Below, one piece after another: positions 22,455-35,160 of a stretch of DNA of 64,000 bases. A program made the position numbers and the translations under genes. This DNA comes from Coenobita brevimanus. Its lineage: Eukaryota > Arthropoda > Malacostraca > Decapoda > Coenobitidae. The notes under the pieces were generated by a model, which was not told where the DNA came from, did no database searches, and saw only the letters and a list, made by a program, of their open reading frames with translations. Within the stretch, counting starts at the first letter, position 1. Each line of letters begins with the position of its first letter. The stretch covers positions 15,006,510 to 15,070,509 of the forward strand of contig CM064681.1 of assembly GCA_032717465.1 (NCBI GenBank), read 5' to 3'.

Positions 22455-25400
22455 CTAAAGTCTAGATAAGCAATCTGCAATAACATTTTCTTTCCCCTTG
22501 ATATGTTGTATGTCTAATGAATACTCCTGAAGAAGTAGACTCCATCTTGTCAATCTCTCATTTTTATCTTTAAGCTTACTAAGGAATTTCAGTGGGTTAT
22601 GATGGGTATAAATAACTATGGGATCAAAACCAGAACACAAATAAAATGAAAAATGCTGTAAACCCAAAATCAAGGCCAAAAGCTCTTTCTCAATAGTTGA
22701 GTAGTTCTTTTGAGGTGGAGTGAACTTCTTACTATAATAAGATACAGGGTGTTCAATACCCTGATCATACTCTTGCAGCAAAACAGCCCCAGCTCCTGTA
22801 TCACTTGCATCAACAGCCATCTTAAAAGGCTTAGCAAAATTTGGAGTAGCGAGCACTGGCTGACTTAATAGGATAGCTTTAAGTTTGCTGAAAGAGGATT
22901 CACAGACAAATTTAACTCCCTTTTTCAGTAGGTCTGTAAGTGGTGATACAAGAATTGAAAAGTTAAGAACAAATCTCCTGTAATAACCTACCATTCCCAA
23001 AAATCTTTGTAGCTCTTTCCTACTTTTAGGTCTGGGAAGATCACTTATAACCTGAACCTTAGCTCCTGCTGGTGCAACGTGTCCATCACCAATTACGTAC
23101 CCAAGGTACTGAACTTTAGCTTGACCAAACTCACACTTTGATAAATTAGCTACAAGATTAGCCTGAACCAAATGCTCAAGAAATTTACTGACATGGCATA
23201 GGTGATCATTCCAGTTGTCACTGAAGATTAATACATCATCAATATAAACAACACACCCTGCCAAACCCTCTGTTACAACATTCATGAGCTTCTGAAAAGT
23301 GGCTGGTGCATTCTTCATACCATATGGCATTACAGAACATGCAAAAGTCTTTCCTAGTGTTACAAAACATGAGATCTCCCTAGCACGTTCAGTCATAGGT
23401 ACTTGCCAGTATCCCTTTAACAACTCAAACTTACTTATGTACCTAGCCTTTCCGATCTTGTCTATGCAATCTTCCACGCGAGGGAGAGGGTAAGTGTCTG
23501 TTTTAGTTATCTGATTAACACGTCTGTAGTCGATGCAAAGCCGCTGTGACCCACCCGGCTTAGGGACTAGAGTGACAGGAGAACTCCACTCGCTCTGACA
23601 GGGCTCAATCATCTTGTGGTCCAAGAGGTAGCCAAGCTGCTTCTGGATGAGAGGAACTTTCTCTGGGTTCACACGGTAAGGAGGCAGTTTAATTGGCTTT
23701 GCGTCTCCAACATCGACATCATGCATCAACACAGTGGTTCTTCCTGGAGTGTCACGGAACACTTGCGGGTACTCCTGCAGTAATACCGAAAACTCCTGCC
23801 TTTCCTCAGGAGCTAGATGAGAAAGCTTAGTCTGGAGATCATTAATGATATCAGGATTCTTCCCCAAACTATCACTCAGGCTCATACTGCATGGGAGAGC
23901 TTCACTTGCAGACTCGGGTGGAACAGCTACAGTGCAGACTGGGTTATTTTCGTCCCGCCTGTGATATAACTTTTGCATGTTGATGTGACAAAGTTGCTTG
24001 TTCTTTCTATGATCTGGTGTGGCGATGACATAGTTGACATCACTGAGTTTCTTCTCAACGAAATAAGGACCACTAAACTTGGCTTGAAGAGGTTGCTCAT
24101 GCACAGGTAGCAGAATCAAAACCTGATCTCCTGGCTGAAAGTGGCGTTACCTGGACTTCTTATCATACCAAGTCTTCATCTTCTCCTGAGTAGCTCCTAA
24201 ATTCTCTCTCGCCAGCTGTAAAGCAGTGGACAGGCGTTCTTTGAACTTCATCACATACTCCAGCAGGTTGACGTCATCTTCCTCTGACAGGCAGCATTCC
24301 TTAAGTAGCTTAAGGGGTCCTCTTACTTCATGGCCAAACAGTAGTTCAAAGGGTGAGAAACCCAGTGATTCATTTGGAGATTCTCTTGCGGCAAATACAA
24401 CGAATGGAAGACCTTTATCCCAGTCTTTCTGATGTTCCAAACAGTATTTCTTGAGCATCGATTTGAGTGTTTGATGATATCTCTCCAACGCTCCTTGGGT
24501 CTGGGGATGGTAAGCTGAAGACGTGATCTGGGTGATGCCCAACTCTTTCAGAGACTGCTTGAAAACATTTGAAATGAAATTACTTCCCCGGTCTGACTGT
24601 ACCTCCTTGGGCAGACCAAATTTGGTGAAGAACCCTAGCATTTCCTTATCCACGTTCTTTGCTGAGATATTTCTAAGTGGATTGGCTTCAGGATAACGAG
24701 TAGCCATATCAATCAGGGTCAACACATAAGAAAATCCTGAAGAAGTCTTAGGAAGAGAGCCCACAATATCCACCAACACACGGGTGAATGGCACCTCAAA
24801 AGGAGGAATGGGAACTAGAGGTGCAACCTTTTCGGTCTGATTACACTTCCCCACAACTTGACAGGTGTGACAAGACTTACAATACCAGGAAACATCTCTG
24901 AAGATACCTGGCCAGTAGAAGTGTTTCAAAATGCGTGCCACAGTCTTCCTCACTCCAAGGTGTCCTACCAAACTGGAATCATGAGCCACTCTAATGATAT
25001 CCTGCCTACAAACACGAGGGATGACAACTTGATGTACAACCTCCCATTCACAGTCGGCTGATGCTGTTGGGGGTCTCCACTTCCTCAGAAGTACTCCTGA
25101 CTTTATATAATAACAAGTAGAAGCACCAGCTGATTCTTTCTCACTGAAAGCAGAATTAGCTAGACCTTTCAACTCAGGGTCAGCAACCTGCAACTCAACC
25201 AACTCTTGACGAGACAAATTATCAACACTACGGGGTACTGCCTTATCTGGTGAGTGGTCCAAATTAGCAAGAAAAGTGTCAGCTAGGATAACATCATCAT
25301 CATCATTATCCTCTAAGTCACCAGTAACTTTAGACTTAGCCCTAGTGACAGCACATGCAGAGAACACACCAGGGACATCACAATCCTGGGTCGCAGTCAC

Positions 25401-27008
25401 TGGTTTACTAGACAACTGAGGAGCTGGACACACTTGACTTCCACCAATATCATTTCCAAGTAAGAAAGTTACACCTGACATTGGGAGTGTCTCAACCAAC
25501 CCAACCGTAACGGAATCATTAACAAAACCAGACTCTAAATTCAATCTGCACAGAGGGACAGAGAAATAATTATTCCCTACACCTTGTAAGATTACAGTTT
25601 CATCAGAGGAATTAACATTAGAGCCTAGAACACTGGTCAGCATAAGGGATTGGCAAGCACCTGTATCACGATATATTTTAACTGATTTCCTGTCATTACT
25701 GTCCAGAGGACTGACAAAACCATCAGACAGGAAATTAGCACATGAACTCTTGAGAGTGTCACCCACGTTACTGCTCAAAAGAGGAGCTTCATCATGAGAA
25801 TTTAATTTACCCCTCAAAGCAGGTTCAGTTAACTCGGTTAAAGAATTCTGGGAACTCTCAAGGGTGGACACTAGACCAATTGACTGAATAGTTAAAGACT
25901 CCTTTTTGTTCACATCACGCTGTCTCCTGAAACATTTCTCCGTAGTATGACGAAGCTTACTACAATAAGTACATTTACTTTTCTGAAATCTAGAGGTGGA
26001 GCTGGTATTTACTTCCTGAGAAACATCATCTTTATTCTCTTTCCTGTTACCTGTACTCTGAGTAGAGGCAACGTACTTACTCTCAGCTTTCCTTTTTTCT
26101 TTAGAATATCTCTTGTGAGTGAGAACATATTCATCAGCTAAAACTGCAGCATCAGACAAATTATCTATTCTTTTCTCATCAAGATATAGGCTTACATCTT
26201 TATTAATACACCTTTTGAAGTCCTCCAGCAAAATCATCTGCTTAAATTTATCAAAATCAGAATTTACATTCTTAGAATTTAACCACTGCTCTAACAGATC
26301 TTCTTTGATTTTTGCATACTCAACATGGGATTGGTTATCTTGCTTATAAGTTGTCCTAAATTTTACTCTATAGGCTTCAGGAACAAGCTCATAGGCCTTA
26401 AGAATCAAGCTCTTAACTACATCATAATTATCAGATTGATCCTGAGGCAAAGATGCATAAGTTACTTGAGCTTTACCGGTGAGAACACTCTGAAGGAGGA
26501 CTGGCCAATACTTTTTGGGCCAATTAAAACCTGTAGCTACCCTCTCAAACAACTGAAAATACTTTGTTAAATCAGATTCATTAAAAGGAGGGACAAGTTT
26601 AACATTTTTAGCCACATCAAAATCATCAGAGCTAGATGATCCAGTTCCACCTTGTTTCATGCGATACTCATGGTCTGCCTGAATCCTAACAAGTTCAATT
26701 TGTGCCTCCTGAATACGAGCCTGAGACTCAGCCTCCTTAGCACGTGCCTGAAACTCAGCCTCCTTAGCACGTGCCTGAAACTCAGCCTCCTTAGCACGAG
26801 CCTCCTGCAGGGCTAGCTGAAACTTAGCTATTTCAATCTGCGTTTGCTCATCTGTAGGAGTTACATTAAACAAGCTTTTATTAATCATGCCAACAATTCG
26901 ATCTTTGGAATGATGAGAGTGAACAGCAATTCCCAATTGTTGAGCAACAAGCTTAAGTCCATTCTTTGTTCTGTTTTCTACATCACACACTGTTCGCACA
27001 TTTGACAA
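22455..27008 (-). pseudogene. gag-pol of Gypsy G2: gag, protease, integrase, RT, RNase H in one frame with one nonsense codon
   Basis: The reverse-strand frame spans 1,518 codons, broken by TAA in a TTA Leu context (near 24147) and by a 1-base loss just 5' of 27008, by comparison with copy G3. Residues from 27008: helical start with three 9-residue repeats (ARAKEAEFQ, 70-96), SCAN-like gag segment with AYELVPEAYRVKF (205-217), zinc knuckle CTYCSKLRHTTEKC (346-359), protease RDTGA (D448), and integrase with H675, H683, C710, C713, D747, D806, E842 (DD35E). After the stop, with residues numbered from 24119: RT motif A SKFELLKGYW (E232 where Asp is required), YIDD (292-295), and RNase H D437, E478, H506 (Asp in G3) and D549. 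A 12-base deletion near residue 405 is also seen. Near-intact but catalytically damaged. Confidence 0.9.
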
Positions 27009-27106
27009 AAAATCTTTGGCTTCATCAGAGTAGTAATAGCAGACATCATGAATAAATCACAGTCACAAAATATCAAGCAATATCCTTATGATAATATCCT
27101 GAATAT

Positions 27107-27124
27107 CCTGTTAAGAGGTCGCCA
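27107..27124 (-). other. Primer-binding site of Gypsy G2
   Basis: On the reverse strand TGGCGACCTCTTAACAGG begins 6 bp after the 5' LTR. The same TGGCGACCTC start occurs at the matching place in copy G3. The primer tRNA was not identified. Confidence 0.75.
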
Positions 27125-27130
27125 AATTAA

Positions 27131-27993
27131 TGTTACGGAACAGAGAGAGATAACACTTCACGTGAGAATATTAAAATCACTACTGTCCTGCAAAGTTCCA
27201 GGTTTAAAACAAAAGACTTAGGTAAAATTACAAGTTAAAGTTTAATGCTCAAACTAACAACTAAACATTCAGGACTCATAAGGATAATGTAATGGCAAAA
27301 CAGGTTACATATATGGTTAACTGCAATAGCCTCTATTAACACAAAATTAGCAAGAGCAAATTTATCTAAGTCAGCCCTGATAAAATGAGAAAACAGGATA
27401 ATGCTCAGTTAAAGCAAGATATAATATTATTACAGAAAATATTACTAATACTGGCTGACAGTATGAAATCAATACAAATCACAAAAACTTTACCAGGCCC
27501 ACGAATTAACGCCTTAGGCTATACAGTACAAGAAAAATTGGTAATAACACTTACACTCAAATTATACAGCAGCTAGATGACTGGAGACTTCCTGAGCACT
27601 CACAAGAATAATAATATACTGTACAGGGGAGGACAGAGATGTGAACAGAATGAGGAGTAGGTCTTAGTGGCAACTAATGCAGAGACTGAGCTCATTATAT
27701 AGGGGCCGGCAGAGCTTGATTCAACTTGTAAGAAGGACACGGAAATGAAGGCATAGGGGAGGAAGAGTTGACAGTCCTGCTCTGAACAACAGAAAGAACG
27801 ACTTACTCTACTATAAGGGGGAAGGAGTGAGGTAGAACACGCAAGCCTGGTCACTATGGAAGCCACATGGCGAATCGTGAACAAACATGCAGCATACTGT
27901 ACAATAGATCATACAAAGGATGATGCAATCATGAACAAAACTGTATCATAAGTTAGAATTATACAAGGGATGATGAAATCATAGGCTATGTAG

Positions 27994-27995
<2 letters not shown>
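27131..27995 (-). repeat. 5' LTR of Gypsy G2
   Basis: 865 bp, reverse orientation, ends CCGTAACA on its own strand at the gag side. It faces away from the 5' LTR of G3 across 53 bp of TA repeat, so both element promoters lie within about 1.7 kb and point outwards. Confidence 0.9.

Positions 27996-28048
<53 letters not shown>
27996..28048. repeat. (TA)n tract between the two head-to-head Gypsy elements
   Basis: 53 bp of nearly pure TA, ending ATAATAT. It supplies the ATAT target duplication of G2 on its left and of G3 on its right (28045-28048). Confidence 0.95.
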
Positions 28049-28049
<1 letters not shown>

Positions 28050-28841
28050 GTTACATAGCCTATGATTTCATCATCCTTTGTGTAATTTTAACACACAGTA
28101 TGCTGCATGTTTGATCACGAGCGTGTTCTGCCTCAGTCCCCCCCTTCTACCGTTATAGTAGAGTAAGTCGTCCTTTCTGTTGTTCAGTGTGGGATTTTCA
28201 TCTCTTTGTCCCCATGGCTTCATTTGCGCGTCCTTCTTACAAGTTGTATCAAGCTCTGCCGGCCCCTATATAATGAGCTCAGTCTCTGCATCATTGCCAC
28301 TTAGATCTGCTCCTCATTTTGTTCACATCTCTGTCCTCCCCTGTACAGTTATTATTATTGTGAATTTCTCAGGAAGTCTCCAACCATCTAGCAGCTGTGT
28401 GATTTGAGTATAAGTGTTATTGCATTTTGTTCTTGTACTGTATAGCGTAAGGTTGGTTCTTAGGCCTGGAGGGTTTTTGTAAATTGTGTAGAATTCATTT
28501 TGTCAGCCAGTGGTAATAATAGTTTGTATCTGTAATTATTTATCTTGCATTAACTGAGCATTAACCAGTGTTTTTCATTTCATCAGGGCTGACTTAGATA
28601 AATTTACTCATGCTAATTTCGTGTTAATAGAGGCTATTGCAGTTAACCATATATTTAACCTGTTTTTGCCATTACATTATCCTTATGAGTTCTGAATGTT
28701 TTTGTTGTTAGTTTGAGCATTAAACTTTAACTTGTAATTTTACCTAACTCTTTTGTTTTGAACCTGGAACTTTACGGGACAGTAGTGATTTTTTTAGTAT
28801 TCTCACTTAAAGTGTACATTATCTTTCCCTGTTCCGTAACA
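28049..28841 (+). repeat. 5' LTR of Gypsy G3
   Basis: 793 bp, from TGTTACATAGCC to CCGTAACA. It carries CCCTATATAATGAGCTCAG at about 28264, a plausible TATA element. The same TATATAA motif is present in the 3' LTR and, complemented, in the G2 LTRs. Confidence 0.9.
28264..28274 (+). promoter_or_regulatory. Candidate TATA element in the G3 5' LTR
   Basis: CCCCTATATAATGAGC is conserved in both G3 LTRs and in the right-hand G2 LTR (complement CTCATTATATAGGGG at about 27690), while the left G2 LTR has ATTATGTAGG. Conservation among copies and position in the middle of the LTR suit a core promoter, but no transcript evidence is available. Confidence 0.45.
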
Positions 28842-28847
28842 TAAATT

Positions 28848-28865
28848 TGGCGACCTCATATCAGG
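28848..28865 (+). other. Primer-binding site of Gypsy G3
   Basis: TGGCGACCTCATATCAGG begins 6 bp after the LTR end. It shares its first ten bases with the G2 site. Confidence 0.75.
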
Positions 28866-31800
28866 ATATTCAGGATATTTTCATAAGGATATTGCTTGAT
28901 ATTTTGTGACTGTGATTTATTCATGATGTCTACTATTTCTACACTTGATGAAGCCAAAGATTTTTTGTCAAATGTGCAAACAGTGTGTGATATAGAAAAC
29001 AGAACAAAGAATGAACTTAAGCTCGTTGCTCAACAATTGGGAATTGCTGTTCGCTCTCATCATTCTAAAGATCAAATTGTTGACATGATTAATGAAAGCT
29101 TGTTTAATGTAACTCCTCCAAATGAGCAAACGCAGATTGAATTAGCTAAGTTACAGCTAGCCCTGCAGGAGGCTCGTGTGAAGGAAGCTGAATTTCAAGC
29201 ACGTGCTAAGGAGGCTAATGTTAAGGAGGCAAATGCTCGTATTCAAGAGGCACAGGTACAGGCTCAGGCACAAATTGAACTTGCTAGGATTCAGGCAGAC
29301 CATAAGTATCGCATGAAACAAGGTGGAACTGGATCATCTAGCTCTGATGATTTTGATGTGGCTAAAAATGTTAAACTTGTCCCTCCTTTTAATGAATCTG
29401 ATTTAACTAAGTATTTTCAGTTGTTTGAGAGGGTAGCTACAGGTTTTAATTGGCCCAAGGAGGATTGGCCGGTACTCCTTCAAACTGTTCTCACCGGTAA
29501 AGCTCAAGTAACTTATGCATCTTTGCCTCAGGATCAATCTGATAATTATGATGTAGTTAAGAGCTTGATTCTTAAGGCCTATGAGCTTGTTCCTGAAGCC
29601 TATAGAGTAAAATTTAGGACAACTTACAAGCAAGATAAGCAATCCCATGTTGAGTATGCAAAAATCAAAGAAGATCTGTTAGAGCAGTGGTTAAATTCTA
29701 AGAATGTGGATTCTGATTTTGGTAAATTTAAGCAGATGATTTTGCTGGAGGACTTCAAGAGGTGTATTTATAAAGATGTAAGCCTATATCTTGATGAGAA
29801 AAGAATAGATAATTTGTCTGATGCTGCAGTTTTAGCTGATGAATATGTTCTCACTCACAAGAGATATTCTAAAGAAAAAGGGAAAGCTGAGAGTAAGTAC
29901 GTTGCCTCTACTCAGAGTACAGGTAACAGGAAAGAGAATAAAGATGATGTTTCTCAGGAAGTAAATACCAGCTTCACCTCTAGATTTCAGAAAAGTAAAT
30001 GTACTTATTGTAGTAAGCTTGGTCATACTACGGAGAAATGTTTCAGGAGACAGCGTGATGTGAACAAAAAGGAGTCTTTAAATATTCAGTCAATTGGTCT
30101 AGTGTCCACCCTTGAGAGTTCCCAGAATTCTTTAACTGAGTTAACTGAACCTGCTTTGAGGGGTAACTTAAATTCTCATGATGGAGCTCCTCTTTTGAGC
30201 AGTAACGTGGGTGACACTCTCAAGAGTTCATGTGCTAATTTCCTGTCTGATGGTTTTGTCAGTCCTCTGGACAGTAATGACAGGAAATCAGTTAAAATAT
30301 ATCGTGACACAGGTGCTTGCCAATCCCTTATGCTGACCAGTGTTCTAGGCTCTAATGTTAATTCCTCTGATGAAACTGTAATCTTACAAGGTGTAGGGAA
30401 TAATTACTTCTCTGTCCCTCTGTGCAGAGTGAATTTAGAGTCTGGTTTTGTTAATGGTTCCGTTATGGTTGAGTTGGTTGAGACACTCCCAATGCCAGGT
30501 GTAACTTTCTTACTTGGAAATGATATTGGTGGAAGTCAAGTGTGTCCAGCTCCTCAGTTGTCTAGTGAGCCAGTGGCTGCGTCCCAGGATTGTGATGTCC
30601 CTGATGTGTTCCCTGCATGTGCTGTCACTAGGGCTAAGTCTAAAGTTACTGGTGATTTAGAGGATAATGATGATGATGATGTTATCCTAGCTGACACTTT
30701 TCTTGCTAATTTGGACCACTCACCAGATGAGGTAGTACCCCGTAGTGTTGATAATTTGTCTCGTCAAGAGTTGGTTGAGTTGCAGGTTGCTGGCCCTGAG
30801 TTGAAAGGTCTAGCTAACTCTGCTTACAGTGAAGAAGAGTCAGCCGGTGCTTCTACTTGTTATTATGTAAAGGCAGGAGTACTTATGAGGAAGTGGAGAC
30901 CCCCAACAGCATCAGCCGACTGTGAATGGGAGGTTGTACATCAAGTTGTCATCCCTCGTGTTTGTAGGCAGGATATCATTAGAGTGGCTCATGATTCCAG
31001 TTTGGCATGACACCTTGGAGTGAGGAAGACTGTGGCACACATTTTGAAACACTTCTACTGGCCAGGTATCTTCAGGGATGTTTCCTGGTATTGTAAGTCT
31101 TGTCACACCTGTCAAGTTGTGGGGAAGTGTAATCAGACCGAAAGGGTTGCACCTCTAGTTCCCATTCCTCCTTTTGAGGCGCCTTTCACCCGTGTGTTGG
31201 TGGATATTGTGGGCCCTCTTCCTAAGACTTCTTCAGGATTTTCTTATGTGTTGACCCTGATTGATATGGCTACTCGTTATCCTGAAGCCATTCCACTTAG
31301 AAATATCTCAGCAAAGAACGTGGTTAAGGAAATGCTAGGGTTCTTCACAAAGTTTGGTCTGCCCAAAGAGGTACAGTCAGACCGGGGAAGTAATTTCATG
31401 TCGAATGTTTTCAAGCAGTCTCTGAAAGAGTTGGGCATCACCCAGATCACGTCTTCAGCTTACCATCCCCAGACCCAAGGAGCGTTGGAGAGATATCATC
31501 AAACACTCAAATCGATGCTCAAGAAATACTGTTTGGAACATCAGAAAGACTGGGATAAAGGTCTTCCATTCGTTGTATTTGCTGCAAGAGAATCTCCAAA
31601 TGAATCACTGGGCTTCTCACCTTTTGAACTACTGTTTGGCCATGAAGTAAGGGGACCCCCTAAGTTACTCAAGGAATGCTGGCTGTCGGAGGAAGATGAC
31701 GTCAACCTGCTGGAGTATGTGATGAAGTTCAAAGAACGGCTGTCCACTGCTTTACAGCTGGCGAGAGAAAATTTAGGAGCTGCTCAGGAGAAGATGAAGA

Positions 31801-32450
31801 CTTGGTATGATAAGAAGTCCAGGTTACGCCACTTTCAGCCAGGAGATCAGGTTTTGATTCTGCTACCAGTTCATGGGCAACCTCTTCAAGCCAAGTTTAG
31901 TGGTCCTTATTTCGTGGAGAAGAAACTCAGTGATGTCAACTATGTCATCGCCACACCAGATCGTAGAAAGAACAAGCAACTACGTCACATCAACATGCTA
32001 AAGTTATATCACAGGCGGGACGAAAATAATCCAGTCTGCACTGTAGCTGTTCCACCCGAGTCTGCAAGTGAAGCTCTCCCATGCAGCATGAGCCTGAGTG
32101 ATAGTTTGGGGAAGAATCCTGATATCATGAATGATCTCCAGACTAAGCTTTCTCATCTACCTCCCGAGGAAAGGCAGGAGTTTTCGGCATTACTGCAGGA
32201 GTATCCGCAAGTGTTCCATGCCACTCCAGGAAGAACTACTGTGTTGATGCATGATGTCGATGTTGGAGACGCAAAGCCAATTAAACTGCCTCCTTACCGT
32301 GTGAACCCAGTGAAAGTTCCTTTCATCGAGAAGGAGCTTGGCTACCTGTTGGACCACCTGATGATTGAGCCTGTCAGAGCGAGTGGAGTTCTCCTGTCTC
32401 TCTAGTCCCTAAGCCAGGTGGGTCACAGCGGCTTTGCATTGACTACAGAC

Positions 32451-35059
32451 ATTCTTCTGAATTCTCCACACTCTGGCTTCGGCTTTCCTGTCATTCTCTG
32501 ACTAAATATATCTGTGCTGTTTACTTATCCCCTAATTCTACTGACTATCAAAAATTCTTCGACTATCTTACTTCTACGATGGAACACATTCTATCCATTT
32601 CTCCTTTCTCTGAAATCTCCATTCTTGGAGATTTCAATGTTCACCACCACCTTTGGCTCTCCTCTCCTTTCACGGATCCACCTGGTGAACAAGCCTACAT
32701 CTTTTCTATCCTTAATGACTTAGAGCAGCTTGTACAGCACCCTACCCGTATCCCTGACCGCCTTGGAGAGAGCTCCAACATACTTGACCTCTTCCTCACA
32801 ACTAATCCTTCTGCTTACTCTGTTAATCTTTTCTCTCCGTTGGGCTCCTCCGATCACAACCTTATTACCTTAACCTGTCCTATCACTCCGGTACGGCCTG
32901 TGGACCCTCCAGGGAAACGTCGTCTGTGGCATTTTGGAGCCGCAGACTGGGAGGCCCTCAGGCAGTACTTCTTTGATTTTCCCTGGAATGATTATTGCTT
33001 CCATGGCCGTGAGCCATCTGAGTGTGCCTTGCGCATTACGGAGGTTATTCTCTCGGGCATGGAAGCATACATTCCTTTCTCATATCCTTTGACTAACGCA
33101 AGAAAGCCTTGGTTTAATCACGCTTGTTCTAATGCTGTCCGCAACAAGGAGAGGGCCTACAAAAGGTACCGGAGCCAACCCACCCCTGAATCACATCATC
33201 TTTATGTTTCTGCCCGGAATCGTGCTAAGTCTGTTCTTCGCTCTACTAAAAATAATTTCATCCATACTAAATGCTCTCAACTCTCCAACTCGAATTCTTC
33301 CCGCTCCTTCCGGCATCTTGCCAAAAATCTTTCTAACAACTTTACCTCATCATCCTTCCCTCCTCTTTTCTACTCTGATGGTTCTGTAGCTATTTCTTCT
33401 ACTGATAAAGCAGATCTCTTCGCACAGACTTTCTCCTCCAATTCTACCTTAGACGATTCCGGTGCTGTTCCTCCATCACTTCCCCCTCTGACTTCCTCAT
33501 GGCTGACATTAAAATTTCTTCAGTTGATGTATTTTCTGCCATCACTGGCCTCAGTACTAACAAGGCATATGGGCCTGATGGGGTCCCTCCTGTTGTTCTC
33601 AAGAACTGTGCTTCTGTGCTTACACCCTGCCTAGGCAAACTCTTTCGTCTTTGTCTGTCAACTTGTACCTTTCCTTCTTGCTGGAAGTTTGCTCTCATTC
33701 AGCCAGTCCCAAAGAAGGGTGACCACTCCCAACCCTCCAACTATCGTCCAATTGCTTTAACGTCCTGTATTTCAAAAGTTTTCGAGTCAATTCTTAATAG
33801 AAAAATTTTAAGGCATCTTTCCTATCACAACCTTCTTTCCGATCGTCAGTATGGGTTCCGTCAGGGACGCTCCACTGGCGATCTTCTCACCTACCTTTCA
33901 GACTCCTGGTCATCCTCCTTTCGGGACTTTGGCGAAAGCTTTGCCATTGCACTTGACATCTCAAAGGCTTTCGATCGAGTCTGGCATAAATCTTTAATTT
34001 CCAAACTGCCCTCCTACGGTTTCTATCCTTCTATCTGTGCCTTCATCGCTAGCTTCCTTTCTGGTCGTTCTATAGCCGCTGTTGTAGACGGCCATCGTTC
34101 TTCTCCTAGATCTATCAACAGTGGTGTTCCTCAGGGCTCTGTCCTATCACCAACTCTCTTCCTTTTATTCATCAATGATCTTCTAAGCTGTACATCTAAC
34201 CATATCCACTCATACGCTGATGACTCCACCCTTCACCTTTCCATTCGGTTCCCGCAACGCCCATCTCAACAGTTACTTCAACAAACAAGGGATGAGGCTA
34301 TGGCACACCTAATGTCTGACTTGGCTCGTATCTCTGACTGGGGTAAAAATAATATGGTTGTTTTTAATGCATCTAAGACTCAGTTCTTACACCTATCAAC
34401 CCGACAAAATCTTCCACAGGTATACCCACTAATGTTTAATAATATTCAGCTTAATCCTGCATCATCCTTGAACATGCTTGGGGTTTCATTTACTCGGGAC
34501 TTATCTTGGAAAGATCATATTACATCTCTTGTAAAATCTGCTTCCAAGAGATTGGGTGTGCTAAGCCGACTCCGCTCTTTCTTTACCCCTGCGCAATTGT
34601 TGACTCTATACAGGGGTTTTATCCGCCCCTGTGTGGAGTACAACTCTCATGTGTGGGGTGGCTCCCCACATACAGCTCTTCTCAATAGGGTGGAGTCAAA
34701 GGCTTTTCGTCTCATTAACTCTCCTCCTCTTACTGACTCCCTTCAACCTCTGTCTCTTCGCCGCACTGTTGCATCTTTATCTCTTTTCTATCGCTACTTT
34801 AATGGTCACTGCTCCTCTGAACTGTCTGCTTGCATTCCTCCACCTCTACGACGGGCGCGTAGCATCCGTCTGGCAGCAAACTCTCATCCTTTTTTCTGTC
34901 CAACTCTCTAATGCAAGAGTTAACCGTTACTCCCAGTCTTTCATTTATGCAACAGGTCAGCTCTGGAACTGTCTCCCTCTGTCTGTATTTCCTGCTGCCT
35001 ATGATCTCCAGTCTTTCAAACGCAGTGTGTCCAGGCATCTCAAAATGATCGGATCTTGA
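32451..35059 (+). pseudogene. Jockey-like endonuclease/RT polyprotein, 5'-truncated and frameshifted
   Basis: The first frame has the endonuclease end: [11 protein letters not shown], then [11 protein letters not shown] (the SDH motif). After a frameshift near 33490, RT (33499-34911) shows SNYRPIALTSCISKVFE, QYGFRQGRSTGDLL, ALDISKAFDRVWHKSL (catalytic Asp), SGVPQGSVLSPTLFLLFIND and YADDSTLH, then LFTPAQLLTLYRGF and IRPCVEYNSHVWGG of the thumb region. A last shift near 34900 leads to the C-terminal end RYSQSFIYATGQLWNCLP (to 35059). Motif details place it with Jockey-type LINEs. Few breaks for its length suggest a fairly recent copy, but it lacks its 5' end. Confidence 0.85.
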
Positions 35060-35160
35060 ATTTGGCTCTATATTGTATTTTGTTTTTCTCTTGGAGGGAA
35101 CTGTTACTGCGGGCTCATGGCCTTTGGTTCCTTCTTCCTCGCATAAAAAAAAAAAAAAAA
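32451..35160 (+). mobile_element. Jockey-like LINE inserted in the RT of Gypsy G3
   Basis: The Gypsy sequence stops at CTACAGAC (32450) and resumes after a poly(A) run at about 35144-35163 with ACAGACACTTAC. Compared with G2, 17 bp of Gypsy sequence between two ACAGAC motifs is missing, so this is an insertion with a small target deletion rather than a duplication. The element is 5'-truncated in the endonuclease and ends in poly(A), the usual outcome of target-primed reverse transcription. Related 3' fragments are at 52809-53451 and about 61480-62010. Confidence 0.85.

Larger units (their letters stand above)
21526..27995 (-). mobile_element. Gypsy element with integrase before RT (Gmr1-like), reverse copy G2
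   Basis: LTRs lie at 21526-22393 (3') and 27131-27995 (5'). They begin TGTTACATAGCC on the reverse strand in the family form and are flanked by ATAT (21522-21525, 27996-27999). A primer-binding site follows the 5' LTR after 6 bp, and a purine tract (CTTTGTGGGGAGG, complement of 22394-22406) precedes the 3' LTR. One gag-pol frame has the domain order gag, zinc knuckle, protease, integrase, RT, RNase H. In ordinary Ty3/Gypsy the integrase comes last; Ty1/copia and the Gmr1-like branch of Gypsy have it before RT. LTRs differ by roughly 3% by eye. Confidence 0.9.
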
